A stretch of DNA of 64,000 nucleotides from Earliella scabrosa. Taxonomy: Eukaryota; Basidiomycota; Agaricomycetes; Polyporales; Polyporaceae. The position numbers and the translations under genes were made by a program. The DNA lies in assembly GCA_022605405.1 (NCBI GenBank), contig JABYQQ010000006.1:1302001-1366000 (forward strand), given 5' to 3'. Shown here piece by piece: positions 49,402-61,366 of the stretch. Numbering within the stretch: position 1 is the stretch's first letter; each line of letters starts with the position of its first letter. The notes beneath the pieces were generated by a model. The model saw nothing but the letters and a program-made list of their open reading frames with translations. It had not been told where the DNA came from and did no database searches.

Positions 49402-50715
49402 ATGTCTCATTTCCCTCCCGTGTCTCAGCTTCCTATGCCTCCGCCCGAGGAACCTGTCGACCCGACGCGACAGGTCGCGTACCATCCGTACTTGGGCGAC
49501 AACCCGCTGGCTACCAGTGGCGATACCGTCGCGGCTTGGGGACCAGATCCAAGCCACGCCACCGCGGGTCCGTGGTTCCGATACGGGGAATCAAACGGTC
49601 CGGAACCATACGCCGGTTCCGGCTTTTCAAGTCACGAAGGCCATAATCCGCAGATGATATACGACGCCGGTCAGGACCAGCGCGGGCTTGCTATGGAGAC
49701 CTCCGGCGGGGGTTATGCCGGGTCCCAGTCCAACGATGGACTTGGAACGGCTGGGTACGAATCGTACGATTTGATGGACGTGCATGAAGGGAGGTACGGG
49801 GAGGACGTGAGTGGTCTTTGTTCTTCCTTTCAATGGTTAACTAGCTAATCACTTCTGTCAGTTTGAACACACCAATTGGCAGGATAACAGAAAGGTGAGG
49901 CTATCAAGTGGCTCCAATCTAAGTATCCGGTTTGTCCCAAACTTACTAGTTGGAGACTGCACCGAGTCCAGAATACTCTGACTGACAACCTTTGTTGACT
50001 AGATACTTGGATTTGAAGACTATAACAGCATTGAGGATACAGTGAGTGCTCACCAATTATCTCCGCATTCACCCGGGCCGTACTATACTCATCTAATGTT
50101 ACACTCTCTGAAGTCCCTAGCAGGCTCCATGAGCCCGTCTCTTGGGCCCTCACTGGGGCCCTCTACCATGGCCCAGTTTTCCGGGGCCATGAATGTGTCA
50201 GGTCCTCAGAATGAGGATCTGTCAGACTATTTTGTGAGTGCCACTGCTGTCTCACATGTGGTGCTGGCACACGAAGTTCTATCTCAATACTCACTCACTG
50301 GAACTCTAGAGTGCTGTGCAAACCTCAACCACAGCACCAGCAAAGAGCAGGAGTGAGTTTGCTCCTGTTCATTTTAGTAGTCCTCAGGGTGGGCGTACTA
50401 GATGCCCCATCTGTGAGAGAAGTGAGTATATATCACTGTCCACAGACTGTTGGTCACTAAAGTATAACTGATGCATTGGTATAGGCTTCAAGAAACCATG
50501 GAACCTCAAAGTTCACTATCAGTCCAAACATCTGGGTTTGAGGCCTCACAAGTGCCTCTACCCATGCTGTTCAAAGATCTACAGCAGGAAGCACGACCTA
50601 AAGAGGCACATGCAGCAAGTTCATGGTTTTGAACTTGGGGCATTCAAGGTGGGTGCACACAAAATTGCTCATTTGCTGAAGGCTCAGTGTCATCTGACAT
50701 GGTGTTCAAGTTGAT
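49402..50715 (+). CDS. Two-finger C2H2 zinc-finger protein
   Basis: Exons 49402-49806, 49861-49893, 50001 to about 50041, one ending at 50234, and two further 3' exons. The N-terminus is Pro/Gly/Ser/Tyr-rich (MSHFPPVSQLPMPPPEE, MIYDAGQDQRGLAMETSGGG). The middle has GSMSPSLGPSLGPSTMAQF. The last two exons form two fingers: CPICERSFKKPWNLKVHYQS-KH (C-x2-C-x12-H-x4-H, joined across an intron inside the Ser codon) and KCLYPCCSKIYSRKHDLKRH-MQQVH (C-x4-C-x12-H-x4-H). The SRKHDLKRHM word is common in fungal C2H2 transcription factors. Stop TGA at 50713-50715. The acceptor before SLAGSMS was chosen for frame (ctgaag). Compared with neighbours the 3' half looks AT-richer. Probable nuclear DNA-binding regulator. 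Confidence 0.75.
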
Positions 50716-50847
50716 GCAGTGAGAAGATGGGGCTGATCATCTGTTCTATTACCATATACAATGTCATGCAGTACATAATCATCGCTGTGCACCAGAGGTG
50801 ACTGATAGGGAGGTCTGTATAAATCACAAGAAATGTTCAAGCCTATC

Positions 50848-51711
50848 TTAAACTGCTAGTAAAGTAAGCTCATCCCCGCCCACCGGCCAAAATGCCTCCT
50901 CAAGCTCAACAACTCGAGCCCATATTTCCTCCGCCCTAGTGAACGCCGGAGTTCCGGGAGCAATCTCCAGGCTACGTGTTACTCGGGTCAACAAAACCTC
51001 GTTGTCTGCATTGATGCTTGCACTCACCGGTTGACCAGATCGGCGATGTCCTCAACAAACTGCTCGAACTCGGGGCAGGTCCAGTTCTCAACGAGCTGCT
51101 TGATGGCGGGCAGCGCGGGACCGGCCTCGGAGCCCTGGACGTTAGCCAGAAGTGACTTCGCGTACTTCCATGCATCGAGGTATACCTAGTACAAGCGAGC
51201 AACGCCATACCGATGGTCAACGTCGCGGGTCTGGTCCGAGGGTGCCAAGAGGACCTACACGCTCCATCGCCCACAGGAAGACAAGCCCGTCCTCGATCGA
51301 GCCCTGCGCGCCCACGCGCGCCATCTCGGCGGTGTAGTCCCGCGTCTGCTTGCGCTCGCGCCACTGCGCGAAGTTCAGGCCGTACTCGCGCTCGACCTCG
51401 CCGAACATGCCGACCTCGCGGCGGACGTTGACGAGCGCAAAGGAGAGGACCTTGACGATGTCGTTGTTGAGCTGCTCCTCGCGCGAGTTCATCGCGTGCG
51501 AGGACGAGTACGGGACGTGCGTGAGGAGGTGGCCGAGGAAGCGGGGGTAGGCGTGCGCGGCGTAGAGCCGGTCTTGGGAGAGGTAGAGCGAGAGGAGAGG
51601 GAGGGGGAGCGTGCCCTTGCCGGCGGCGGTTAGGAAGGCGTGCTGTGTCGCGGCCGCGTAGGGGCGGGGCGTCGAGAGCGAGGCGAGGTGTGTCGTAAGC
51701 GGGACGGACAT
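50848..51711 (-). CDS. TenA/THI-4 family protein (thiaminase-II fold)
   Basis: Three exons from MSVPLTTHLASLSTPRPYA to TAA at 50848-50850, about 240 residues, the normal size for a TenA/PQQC heme-oxygenase-like fold. Visible family blocks are FLTAAGKGTLPLPLLSLYLS, QDRLYAAHAYPRFLGHLL, EYGLNFAQWRERKQTRDYTA, EDGLVFLWAMER joined to VYLDAWKYAKSLL, and NWTCPEFEQFVEDIADLVN. The C-terminal exon gives TPAFTRAEEIWARVVELEEA-FW. TenA proteins hydrolyse aminopyrimidines in thiamine salvage; many eukaryotic members lack the catalytic Cys and their reaction is open. Here the only obvious Cys is in NWTCPEFEQF near the C-terminus. The donor after MER was set at gtaggt to keep frame. Confidence 0.82.
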
Positions 51712-52030
51712 CGTTCACGGCCACTTCTACGGGTGATGGAAGAGAGAGAACGAAACGCGCAGAGCTTAAGCTACGGAAGGTTGTGATTATGTACTTCGCG
51801 ATGAAGTCATCGATCGCATCGTGGGCGCTACGATAGTCTACATACAGGGCTTGCATCAGGTACAAACGGCAGACAGTCGCAAGTAGTGGTTGCTCTACCT
51901 ATCACTACGTGGAATTCTCGCACCGCATTGGTAGAGTTATGTGAGGGAACATAAGCAAGGTCCACGAGAGTCGGTCCGAATGCGCGACCAACGGAACCTG
52001 ATACCCTGGGCATCCTGGATGCCGCGATAT
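51712..52030. other. Short intergenic stretch
   Basis: TenA promoter and 3' end of MFS copy 2. No gene recognised. Confidence 0.45.
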
Positions 52031-54130
52031 CTAATCCACACGCCGAGGCGTGTTCGGAACAATGGCCCAGAGAAAGATCATGAAACCCATCATCGATACC
52101 AATCTGCACGTCATATCGTCAGAAACGCTGCTTGTCTCAGTAAGATACACGGCTTCGGGTCGGCTTACAGCGGTTGCAGACTCTTGATGCCCGTCTTGGA
52201 CGCGAGCGCACCTGTGAGGAACGGCAGGAGTGCTGACCCGGCCTGTCCAAAGCCCGCGATCCAGCCAATAGATCCAGTAAGAAGCCACGGGGGCAAGACG
52301 CGTCCGGCGTGGTTCATAACGATCGGGTAGATGGGCCCCAGTAGGACTCCGACGAAGGATACGGCGACCGCGCCGCCGATGAGAGAAGGAACGAGCCAGA
52401 CGACTAGCTCTAATCTGGTGATCCATGAGAATGGCGCAAGGGTATGCAGCATAATTCGAACTCACGCAATTGCGAGCACGCCGTAAAGGAAGATTGCTCG
52501 CCGTTCGCCGATCTGGGACTTTAGATAGGTGATGCGCAGTGCAGACGAGGACTGTATACTCTACCTTGTGGTTCACCCATAGTAGTGCGACACGACCGAT
52601 GGTCAAACCTGTGACGGTAGTGAGGTGAGTACATGATCTTGCTCTTCAAGAACGAATCACCTTACCACCGAAGAAACCTGAGGAGATATACCCAGAGGAT
52701 GGTCCTCCGCCTCGCAGGTTGATTACGTATGTCACGATCCATCCTGTGATACATAGACCGTGAGCGACTGCTCGGACGATTGGTCAGATATCCACATACC
52801 ACCGAGCGTGACCTCCACCCCAACGTATATCAGGATAAAGACAGCCATGAGGTGGAGCGACCGCAATCGGAACATTTGCCTGTACTTGTTGCTGTCGCCA
52901 TCACTACCTTCTGTCTCATGCGTTGGTGCCTGACCAATCTCGGCGAGGCAGGCTGGACGAGCATTGTTAGTCTTTGCTGCTGGGTGCAAATACTTGGAGT
53001 GTAACAACGAACCATCTTGATCTTTGAAACGGAAGACCGCGATCAGAAGTGCGGTGTTGGCAAGCGCTATGCCCAGGGAACAGAGGTAGTGAAACGACCA
53101 ATGGGTAAGCTGAGAGAACTGTGTCGCGACGAGGGGAGATGCAAGCGCTCCGACGCCTATGATCGTCACGGAACTGGAGTGAGGAGATGAGGTATAGGAG
53201 GGGAGCTGAGGCAATACCGTAGATAGCATGTAGTACGCCCATCTTCGTAGCTGCATTGTCTTTAAGCGAGGCCACGAACCCATTCGCACCAGCGTCCTGG
53301 ATAGAAAATAGTCTACGTGAGCACATCCTTTACATGCACACTGGCAGTGGGACTTCGGACCTACCTGGAGAGATAAGCCGAAGCCGTTGACCGCATAACC
53401 TAAGACGAATACAGGGAAGGGCGGTGCTGGTGCTTCAAGCGCGTAACCCACGACTTGTGCCATTGATCCTAAAGCGGGCTTCGTGACCAAGGATGGAGCT
53501 GGCAATCAATGTCGTACCTATCACCATGACCTCGATTCACAACGTGCGTCAGCCGCCCGCGAGACTGTGGAACAACGGGAAAACATACAATGCCAAACCC
53601 CAGCCTGTCTGTGAGCCAGACGTTCGCTGCTGCCCCTGTGAGGAAGCCCTGCCATGTCCGGCGATGGTAGAGGGTGAGAGATCGCTCGAATTGATAAGGG
53701 TGTACTGGATACACACGATGCAATTGAAGACGAAGATCAACGACACCACCGCGAAACCGACCTAAGTATTCCACCAGGAGGTCATCTTATGTTTTCGAGA
53801 AGGGCGATGGCACATCAAGCATACGTGATAGACATTCTGAATGCGCGGAAGCAGAGGTCCCGTTGAACCGTCGTTCCAGCCCGCAAGGAAAAGGCTCCAG
53901 CAGAGAGTCATGAACTGTATCCTCGCTTTTCGACGCGATGCTGGGGTTGAGGCAGAGACAGCAGTGGTTGGTACATCACCTGTCTGCGAGCCTTCTGCGG
54001 GCCCTGTCTCAACCATCTCCAAACTTTTCCTCAGACCTTTCGCATCGTCGCTGATTGTACCAGCAGGTGTGACGGGTTCGTCAGGAGGGTGAGGCGACCG
54101 AGCGCGAATTGAAGACAGCTCTACCTCCAT
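52031..54130 (-). CDS. MFS transporter, cluster copy 2 (BSC6/FucP-like family)
   Basis: Same plan as copy 1, from MEVELSSIRARSPHPPDEP to TAG at 52031-52033. Key blocks: FLAGWNDGSTGPLLPRIQ, VGFAVVSLIFVFNC, GFLTGAAANVWLTDRLGFG, MAQVVGYALEAPAPPFPVFV, DAGANGFVASLKDNAATKMG, VGALASPLVATQFSQLTHW, HLMAVFILIYVGVEVTLGG, GPIYPIVMNHAGRVLP and LTGSIGWIAGFGQAGSALLP, ending LWAIVPNTPRRVD. Intron positions match copy 1. The C-terminal 82-residue exon differs from copy 1 at only about six positions, so the two copies are a recent duplication or are kept alike by gene conversion. The intron before SMAQVVGY was placed at gtacga...ctttag. Substrate unknown. Confidence 0.87.
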
Positions 54131-54547
54131 TCTGTGGTTTTAGTCAGCGAGAATGCCCGAGAGCGAGTGAATGGAGACAAGCATACTTGGTGGACATGGT
54201 GGTCGTCGGGAAAGACTCCCCACCGGTCGACCGGTCAGGTGAGGTCACTGCTGGGTCACTGGTGCCGACTCTTACGTGGAAACGCGCAAATAATCATATT
54301 TCACGGATGTTGAGCCTGCAATGCAGTCGAGCGATAGCAAACAGACGTGTTCGAACCGGTATGCGTTTCTCCACGTAGGCGTCGAGGAGACAGTCGCCGA
54401 TGACGAGCTCAAGCAATGAAGCATACGTGGGTGATGGTGATGTCGGCGAAAGGCGCCCACAACGTGTCGCGTGTCGCCGAAGGTCTCTTCCTCCACCGTC
54501 ACCATATCTGACTCTTCTCCTCCCTCCATCCTCCTCAACGCGCGGAC
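54131..54547. promoter_or_regulatory. Divergent promoter region between MFS copy 2 and SEC24
   Basis: About 420 nt between divergent start codons; CT-rich just before the SEC24 ATG (54480-54540). No clear TATA box. Confidence 0.4.
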
Positions 54548-57500
54548 ATGGCCTCCCCTGCTCAACAATTGCCCCCCGGATGGGCAGCGGAATGGTCAGT
54601 CCATATATGCGCCCTTGATTGCTCCTCGCTCTGACAGCGCCGCAGGGATCAAAACGCCCAACGCTACCTCTTCATCGGTGAGTCCCTCATCGTTTGCTCG
54701 CCGCATACAACAATCCGGAGCTGTCGTCCCAGAAACTGCGACGGGCAGGACGCAGTGGGAGCCCCCCTTCCCTGACCCCGAAGGCATGCACGGCGCGATG
54801 AACCCCGCCCCGACCGCGTCCCCACCTCCGCAGGCCCACCACAACCCAAAACGTCGGCAGTATGCAGCTGGCCAGACGCAAGCATACTATGGCGCGGACA
54901 CGATAGCACCTCCCGCCGGGCCCGCATATGGCGCCGTTCCCGGCCAGCCTGCGCAGCCCTCTCAGCTGTTCACGCCCGGTCTCGCCGCGGAGGGTGGGTT
55001 TGCAGCACAGCAGATGGCGGGTCAGCCGGGACAACCGCCCTACTACGGAGGTGCTCCAGCAGAACCGGAGTACATCAATGCGCCTGGGTTCGGTCAGGGA
55101 CCGACATACCAGCAGCCTGCTGTCGGTGCGCTCGCAGACCAGTTCGGGCAGATGAACATGGGCCAGAAGGGCCTCCGTCTCTTCACCACCAACCTCCTCA
55201 CTGCGCCTCCCGAGCCTCTTGAGCTTCACCGCCCGCCTCCTGATATCCTGCTTCCACCGAACTCCTGCTTGTCCAACTCTCCGTTCGCAAACGCGGACAC
55301 TTCATACCAGCGTTGCACCTTGAACGTGATCCCGACTTCGAATTCGCTTCTCAACAAGTCTAAGATCCCTCTTGGTCTCATCATCACTCCCTACCGCTCA
55401 CTCAAGGAGGGCGATGAGCCAGTTCCACTGGTCACCGACACGGTCATCGCGCGTTGCAGAAGGTGTAGGACGTACATTAACCCCTACGTGCAGTTCATTG
55501 ATGGTGGAAACCGGTACGCTACTTCCCCTCGCACTATATGCGCGTCCTTCTGACGTCATGCAGCTGGCGTTGCTGCATGTGTTCGATGTCGAACGAGGTA
55601 CCGCAGCTGTTCGATTGGGATCAAGTCCGTAATCAGCCTGGGGACCGTTGGGCGCGTGCTGAGCTCAACCACGGCGTTGTTGAATTTGTTGCGCCTACGG
55701 AGTATATGGTCCGGCCGCCTCAACCTGCCGTGTATGTTTTCCTCATCGATGTCAGTCATAACGCGATCCAGTCCGGCATGGTCGCTACTGCAACGCGCAC
55801 TATCCTTGAGAACCTCGACCGCATACCGAACGAGGACTCGCGTACGAAGGTTGCGTTCATTGCGTTCGACGTCTCGTTGCACTTCTTCTCCCTGCCGGTC
55901 AGTTCGCACTTCCTCGGTTTTGAGCACAGCCCGACTCACAGCTTCACCTAGGCCGGAACCACGGAGTCGAGTATGCTTGTTGTCTCTGACATCGATGATG
56001 TCTTCCTCCCAAAGCCCACTGACCTGCTCGTCAACCTGGCCGAGAGCAGAGCGGCTATCGAGAACCTCTTGGGTCGTCTGAACGACATGTTCCAGGAGAA
56101 TCACGTAATTGGTAGCGCACTGGGACCCGCTCTCCAGGCGGCGTTCAAGATGATGGTACGGAATTCGAGATGATCGTTGCCGCGCAGATTTTTGACGAAC
56201 GCCTCACAGTCGCACATTGGCGGCAAGATTGTCGTGTTGTCCTCTAGTCTCCCTACTCTCGGCGCCGGAGCTCTCAAGAACAGGGAAGACCCGAAGATCC
56301 TTGGCACGTCGAAGGTAGCTTTTGTCGAGCATGTGTGACCATTCGCAGTCCTCATGTTTCGTCACCAGGAATCCGGCCTATTGCAAGCCGCATCGCCGTT
56401 TTACAAGACGTTCGCTATCGAATGCTCGCGGGCACAAGTTTCGGTCGACATGTTCCTCTTCAGCGCAGCATATCAGGACGTCGCGACTCTGGGTACGTGC
56501 GGATTCATCAAGTAGCATTTCTATCCGGATTGCTCACGTCTTATCAGCCTGCCTGCCGCACTACACCTCTGGACAGACGTACTTCTATCCCGCATTCAAC
56601 GCTTCCCGCACCGAAGACGCTGTCAAGTTTGCCCACGAGTTTGGTGAAGTGCTCGCAATGCCGATTATGTTGGAGGCTGTCATGCGTGTTCGCGCATCGA
56701 AGAGTATGTTGCACTCACTGCTTAGCATGATTCGAGCTTACATCCTCATTATTTCACAGACCTGCGCATGTCATCCTTCCACGGCAACTTCTTCGTGCGT
56801 TCGACCGATCTGCTTGCGATGCCCTCCGTGCCCCAGGACCTCTCGTATGCCATCGAGATCCAGATCGAGGACAACATCACGGCGCCCTTCGTCGTCCTCC
56901 AGACGGCTGTCCTCCACACGACTTGCTACGGTGAGCAAGTTCCCGCGTCCGATTCGTGTTCGTTGATTGATCCTCGGACTGGATCTTAGGCGAGCGCCGC
57001 ATCCGTGTCATTACCACTGCGCTGCCCACCTCGAGCAACCTCTCAGACGTGTTTGCCTCCGCTGATCAGGTCGCAATCGCCACACTCCTCTCGAACAAGG
57101 CCGTTGAGCGCTCCCTGACGCATAAGCTTGAGGACGCGCGCGACGCGCTCTTCAACAAGATGGTCGAGATCCTGCAGGCATACAAGGCGAGCATGACAGC
57201 AGCAGGCGCAGGTGCAAGCGCCCAACTTGCAATCTCGGAGAACCTCAAGATGCTCCCTGTTCTGATCCTCGGTCTGCTCAAGAACGTTAGTGATAGTATA
57301 CTCTATAGACCCTCTGTCCACTGCTGACTTGCAAAATTGACAGGTCGGCATAAGGCAGAGCGCGCAGATTCCACCTGACCTGAGAGCATACGCGCAGTGC
57401 CTACTTACCACGCTGCCTGCTCAACTTCTTATCCCCTACATCTACCCGACGTTCTACTCGCTGCACAACATGGCACCAGAGGTACGGTTCAGTCGTTGTG

Positions 57501-58082
57501 GTATGTTGTATCGTACTCATTCGGTCTAATCAGTGTGGTACTGTTGGCGAGCACGGTATCATCATGCCCCAGCCCCTTCCCCTCACGTCAGAACGACTCG
57601 AGCGCCATGGTCTTTTCCTCATCGAGGACGGGCAGACGCTCTTCCTGTGGGTCGGTAGGGACGCGGTGCCGCAGCTCATCCTCGACGTCTTCAACCTCCC
57701 CAGCTACGAGGTCCTGCGTGGTGGCAAGGTATGTCAATACTCCGAACTGAGTCCAGACTCAATTGATCAACACGATGCGTGCAGACAACGCTGCCATTGC
57801 TCGACAACCCGTTCTCGCAGCGAGTGAACGCCGTGATCCAAAAGACGCGCGAGATGCGCCGGGGTGTCTACCACCCGCACCTCTATGTCGTCAAGGAGGA
57901 CGGCGAGCCGCCATTGCGTCTTTGGGCTCTCAGCTGTCTCATCCAGGATCGCGCCGACGTGCTGCCCAGTTACCAGCAGTTCATCTCGCAGCTGCGCGAC
58001 AAGGTACGTTTCATCCTTTTTGGCATTCCCATTGTCGTGAACTCACCTATGGGTGCGACAGGTCAATGGTTCAAGCTACTAG
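54548..58082 (+). CDS. SEC24: COPII coat subunit Sec24 with N-terminal WW domain
   Basis: About 13 exons. The first three (54548-54594, 54646-54677, 54733-) splice in frame to a WW domain: [30 protein letters not shown]. Then comes the usual Sec24 start region ([17 protein letters not shown], Pro/Gln/Gly-rich), [20 protein letters not shown], the zinc finger [20 protein letters not shown] joined to a [12 protein letters not shown] exon, the trunk ([18 protein letters not shown]), [40 protein letters not shown], the helical domain ([20 protein letters not shown]) and the gelsolin-like domain ([20 protein letters not shown]). It ends VNGSSY-stop. Sec24 with Sec23 forms the inner COPII coat and selects cargo at ER exit sites. 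The gene looks complete. The WW domain is unusual for Sec24, see findings. Confidence 0.93.
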
Positions 58083-59186
58083 GCGGAGTGAATTGGGTGA
58101 GCGCTGTGTCGCGAGAGAAGTAAAGCAAGAATTTGTTTGCTGGCCTGTTCTCCGAGTTCGTGTGTCGAGTATACGTAACGTATGATCATCCTTGTCGCTT
58201 CGGACGTTTCCTATCTATTCTAGATGCACTCCGCGCGGTTGCTACTGCCATGCTTCTACTCGTCAACGCATGTCGATCATTGTGCAGGCGGATGGTACCC
58301 ATCCGTCCTTGGCCTCGCCCAGATGGTTGACGCGATGATGTCGCGCAAGTGGAATATTGCTAAGTGGGGTTTAGGAGGATACATTCCCGTACATTCCAGT
58401 TGATATTTTCAAGTGCAAGAAGGTGGATTCCGTTGCGCAGCAACTTACGTTCTGGTCTCGCAGGCTAGGCAAATTACATTTCTTCCTTGTACTATGACAA
58501 CCACGGAGCGCAGTACGTACTGTACGTACAGCTGCAAGAAGGTAGGACACTATCCGCCACTAGCACTGTCTCATTGCAAGTATCTTTGCGCCCATCTTTG
58601 CCTCATCTGTCCTATCCTGCCCTCGATAATTTCCTATCCCTAGCATCGAGTGATGAACTGGTATGGAGGCTGTATGGTCTCGACGCTGCCAGCGCGGGTT
58701 GGCGCACAGAAGCGTAGTGCCGACGCGTCCAGACGCGTCCCCGCAACAATCACGTGTACGCGCCTCGGCTGTGGCGGAGTCTCAATGAGTCAATTTTTCC
58801 GAATCCCCGAGATTTCCCCGCTACCTCCTTCCTGCCACCCTTCTGAGCTCAAAAGGGAGCGGGCTTGCATTCTCTCTCGTCCTCCCACCGCCAGGAAGCA
58901 GCAAATTTATCCTGCGTGCGACCAGCAACCAAAGGTTTTCCACGGTACGATAACCGCTAGGTTGAGCCTCCCCAATGTCCACACTACAATCCTCGTCCAA
59001 GGTCCACGTACGATCACCCGCGCGAAGCCGTGAATTCGCCAAAGGAAATTAGGCGTCATGTGTGAGTTCGCCTGACGCCTAGCGCGTTATTTTGCCGAGT
59101 CACTTTCTCTGACTGGGGTACTTGGCCGTGCGCCCGCTCGTATACTTAAGGGTTGGACCACCACCAACTCGGCGTGCGAGGCTCTC
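58083..59186. other. Intergenic stretch
   Basis: SEC24 3' flank and promoter of MFS copy 3; a palindromic gtacgtactgtacgtac lies near 58513-58530. No gene recognised. Confidence 0.45.
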
Positions 59187-61366
59187 ATGGCATCCACCAC
59201 CACCCCCTCATCTACCGACCTCCAGCATGTCTCCGTGCAGGCATCCGAGCACGAGAAGGGACACCCTCCTACGCCCGCTAGCGAGGACGGCAAAGAAATG
59301 GTGATCATGATGGACGAAGCAACGAGACCTGCATCGTTGCGAAATGAGACGGGCGTCACCGTGCGGACACCAGCCCAGCGGCGCAAGGTCTTAATGCAGT
59401 TCTTCGCATTATGTTCCGCCATCTATGTCGCTGGCTGGAACGACGGGACTCTGGGACCTCTGCTGCCTCGTCTTCAGGAGCATTACCACGTAAGCATCGT
59501 CTTCCCATACTACCCACGGACGATCCTCGTTGCTGCTGGCTAACGCAAACCTCGTCAGGTCAACTATGCTGTAGTGTCGCTCATATTCATATCCAACTGT
59601 GCTGTAAGTTTCGACCGCGCGGACACGCATCAGCTTGAGGCCATACGCGGCTCGTGCTGCCCCCTGTTCTTCGGTCCTTGAAGACAGCACGATATGTGCA
59701 GGATCCGGATCGAACAGCAGCCGCTTTGGAGCTCCATCCAGTAACCTCGTGGTTGCGATGAGCCATGTCTGGCCCCAATCTTCATGCATAGTTTGCCATA
59801 GTACGACGGACGCTCACATTGTTGACCAGGGTTTCATTATTGGTGCTTCTTCGTACCTCTACATGACCGACCGCTTCGGTTTTGGAAAAGTGTGTTGTAT
59901 TCATTTCACGAATTACCGTCTCAACTCACTGACCCGTCCCCTCGCCCTTCTAGACCATTGTCGCCGGTACAAGTGTTGTTTCTTGTCGTCAGCCATATGA
60001 TACTAATGAGGCGATCTTCCACAGCGTCTGTCTCCCTAGCTATTGGAAACTCACTGCAAGCATCGAGCGCACCCTTCCCCGTCTTTGTCATCGGATACCT
60101 CTTCGCGGGCATCGGCGGCGCATCACTGGTAAAGCGAGCTCCAGAAATTCAAGTTACGCACAGACTCATCATGTCCTGCCACTTACGTAGGACGCAGGCT
60201 CGAATGCGTACCTTGTGAGCCTTACGGAAGACACGTCAGTCAAGATGGGCATCATGCACGCCATATATGGCGTTGGCGCGATGTGCGCGCCGCTCGTCTC
60301 GACACAATTTGCGCGCCTTCCCCGTTGGTCGTTCGTCTACCTCGTGCACATTGGCCTCGTCTGCGCCAACGCGCTCATCCAGATCGCGACATTCCGATTC
60401 AAGCATCAGAACGGTACGTCCCTCGTCCAAGTCCCATTCCCGCTCGCGCATCCCCATCATCGAATTGGACGATTGATCTGAACATCATTTGTGTAGAATG
60501 TTTGGCAGAGATAGGGGAGGTCCCGCCGGAGAAGACTAAGGCATCCGAAGCGGGCGTTAGCAAGTACAAGCAAATTGCGAAGCTACGGGCCGTTCATCTC
60601 ATGGCGTTCTTCCTCCTCACCTACGTCGGTCTCGAAGTGTCCATTGGCGGTACGTTCATTCGCGCGCGCCCGTTTTCCACTCATGTGTTCACTCTGTCAA
60701 TCGATATAGGATGGATTGTGACGTATATCATTAACGAGCGCGGTGGCGGCCCAAACTCTGGCTACATCTCGTCCGGATACTGGGGTGGACTAACCGTTGG
60801 ACGGGTCGCATTACTGTATGTCAACAAGAAGGTACGTGCTTCCGTCCGATTCATTCCTGTCTGTTCCCCTCACAATCTGTATCTGCTGTAGATCGGTGAA
60901 TGGCGCGTTGTCTTCCTCTACATTATCCTTGTACTGGGGTACGTCTCATCCCTCGTCCTTATACCTCCGAGTCTTCATCTCCCTGCAGACTAGAACTGGT
61001 TGTCTGGCTCGTCCCGCACCTCCTCTCCTCTGCAATCTGCGTCGCCTTCGTCGGATTCTTCCTCGGCCCAATATTCCCAATCGTCATGAATCATGCCGGA
61101 TCGATTCTGCCTCCGGAGCTCATCTCTGGAAGTATCGGCTGGATCTCGAGCTTCGGCGCCGCTGGTGCTGCGGCGTTCCCATTCATCACGGGTGCTATCG
61201 CCTCGGGGACGAGCATCGCGAGCTTGCAGCCTCTGTGAGTGTCCATCCTGGCGTTCTGGTCATAGGAGGATACTCACAGTGCGATTGCCCTCATAGGTTG
61301 ATCTCGATGATTGGTTTGCTTCTGCTCATCTGGACGTTTGTGCCCAACAAACGGATTGTCGGCTGA
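59187..61366 (+). CDS. MFS transporter, cluster copy 3 (BSC6/FucP-like family)
   Basis: Starts MASTTTPSSTDLQHVSVQ. Family blocks are YVAGWNDGTLGPLLPRLQ, VNYAVVSLIFISNCA, GFIIGASSYLYMTDRFGFG, SSAPFPVFVIGYLFAGIGG, VKMGIMHAIYGVGAMCAPLV, CLAEIGEVPPEKTKASEAG, HLMAFFLLTYVGLEVSIGG, GWIVTYIINERGGGPNSGY, SSGYWGGLTVGRVALLYVNK, GPIFPIVMNHAGSILP and SGSIGWISSFGAAGAAAFP, ending WTFVPNKRIVG-stop at 61364-61366. Two introns present in copies 1, 2 and 4 are missing: IYGVGAM and YWGGLTVGR are continuous. It is more diverged than copies 1 and 2. Substrate unknown; the strand is opposite to copies 1 and 2. Confidence 0.87.
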
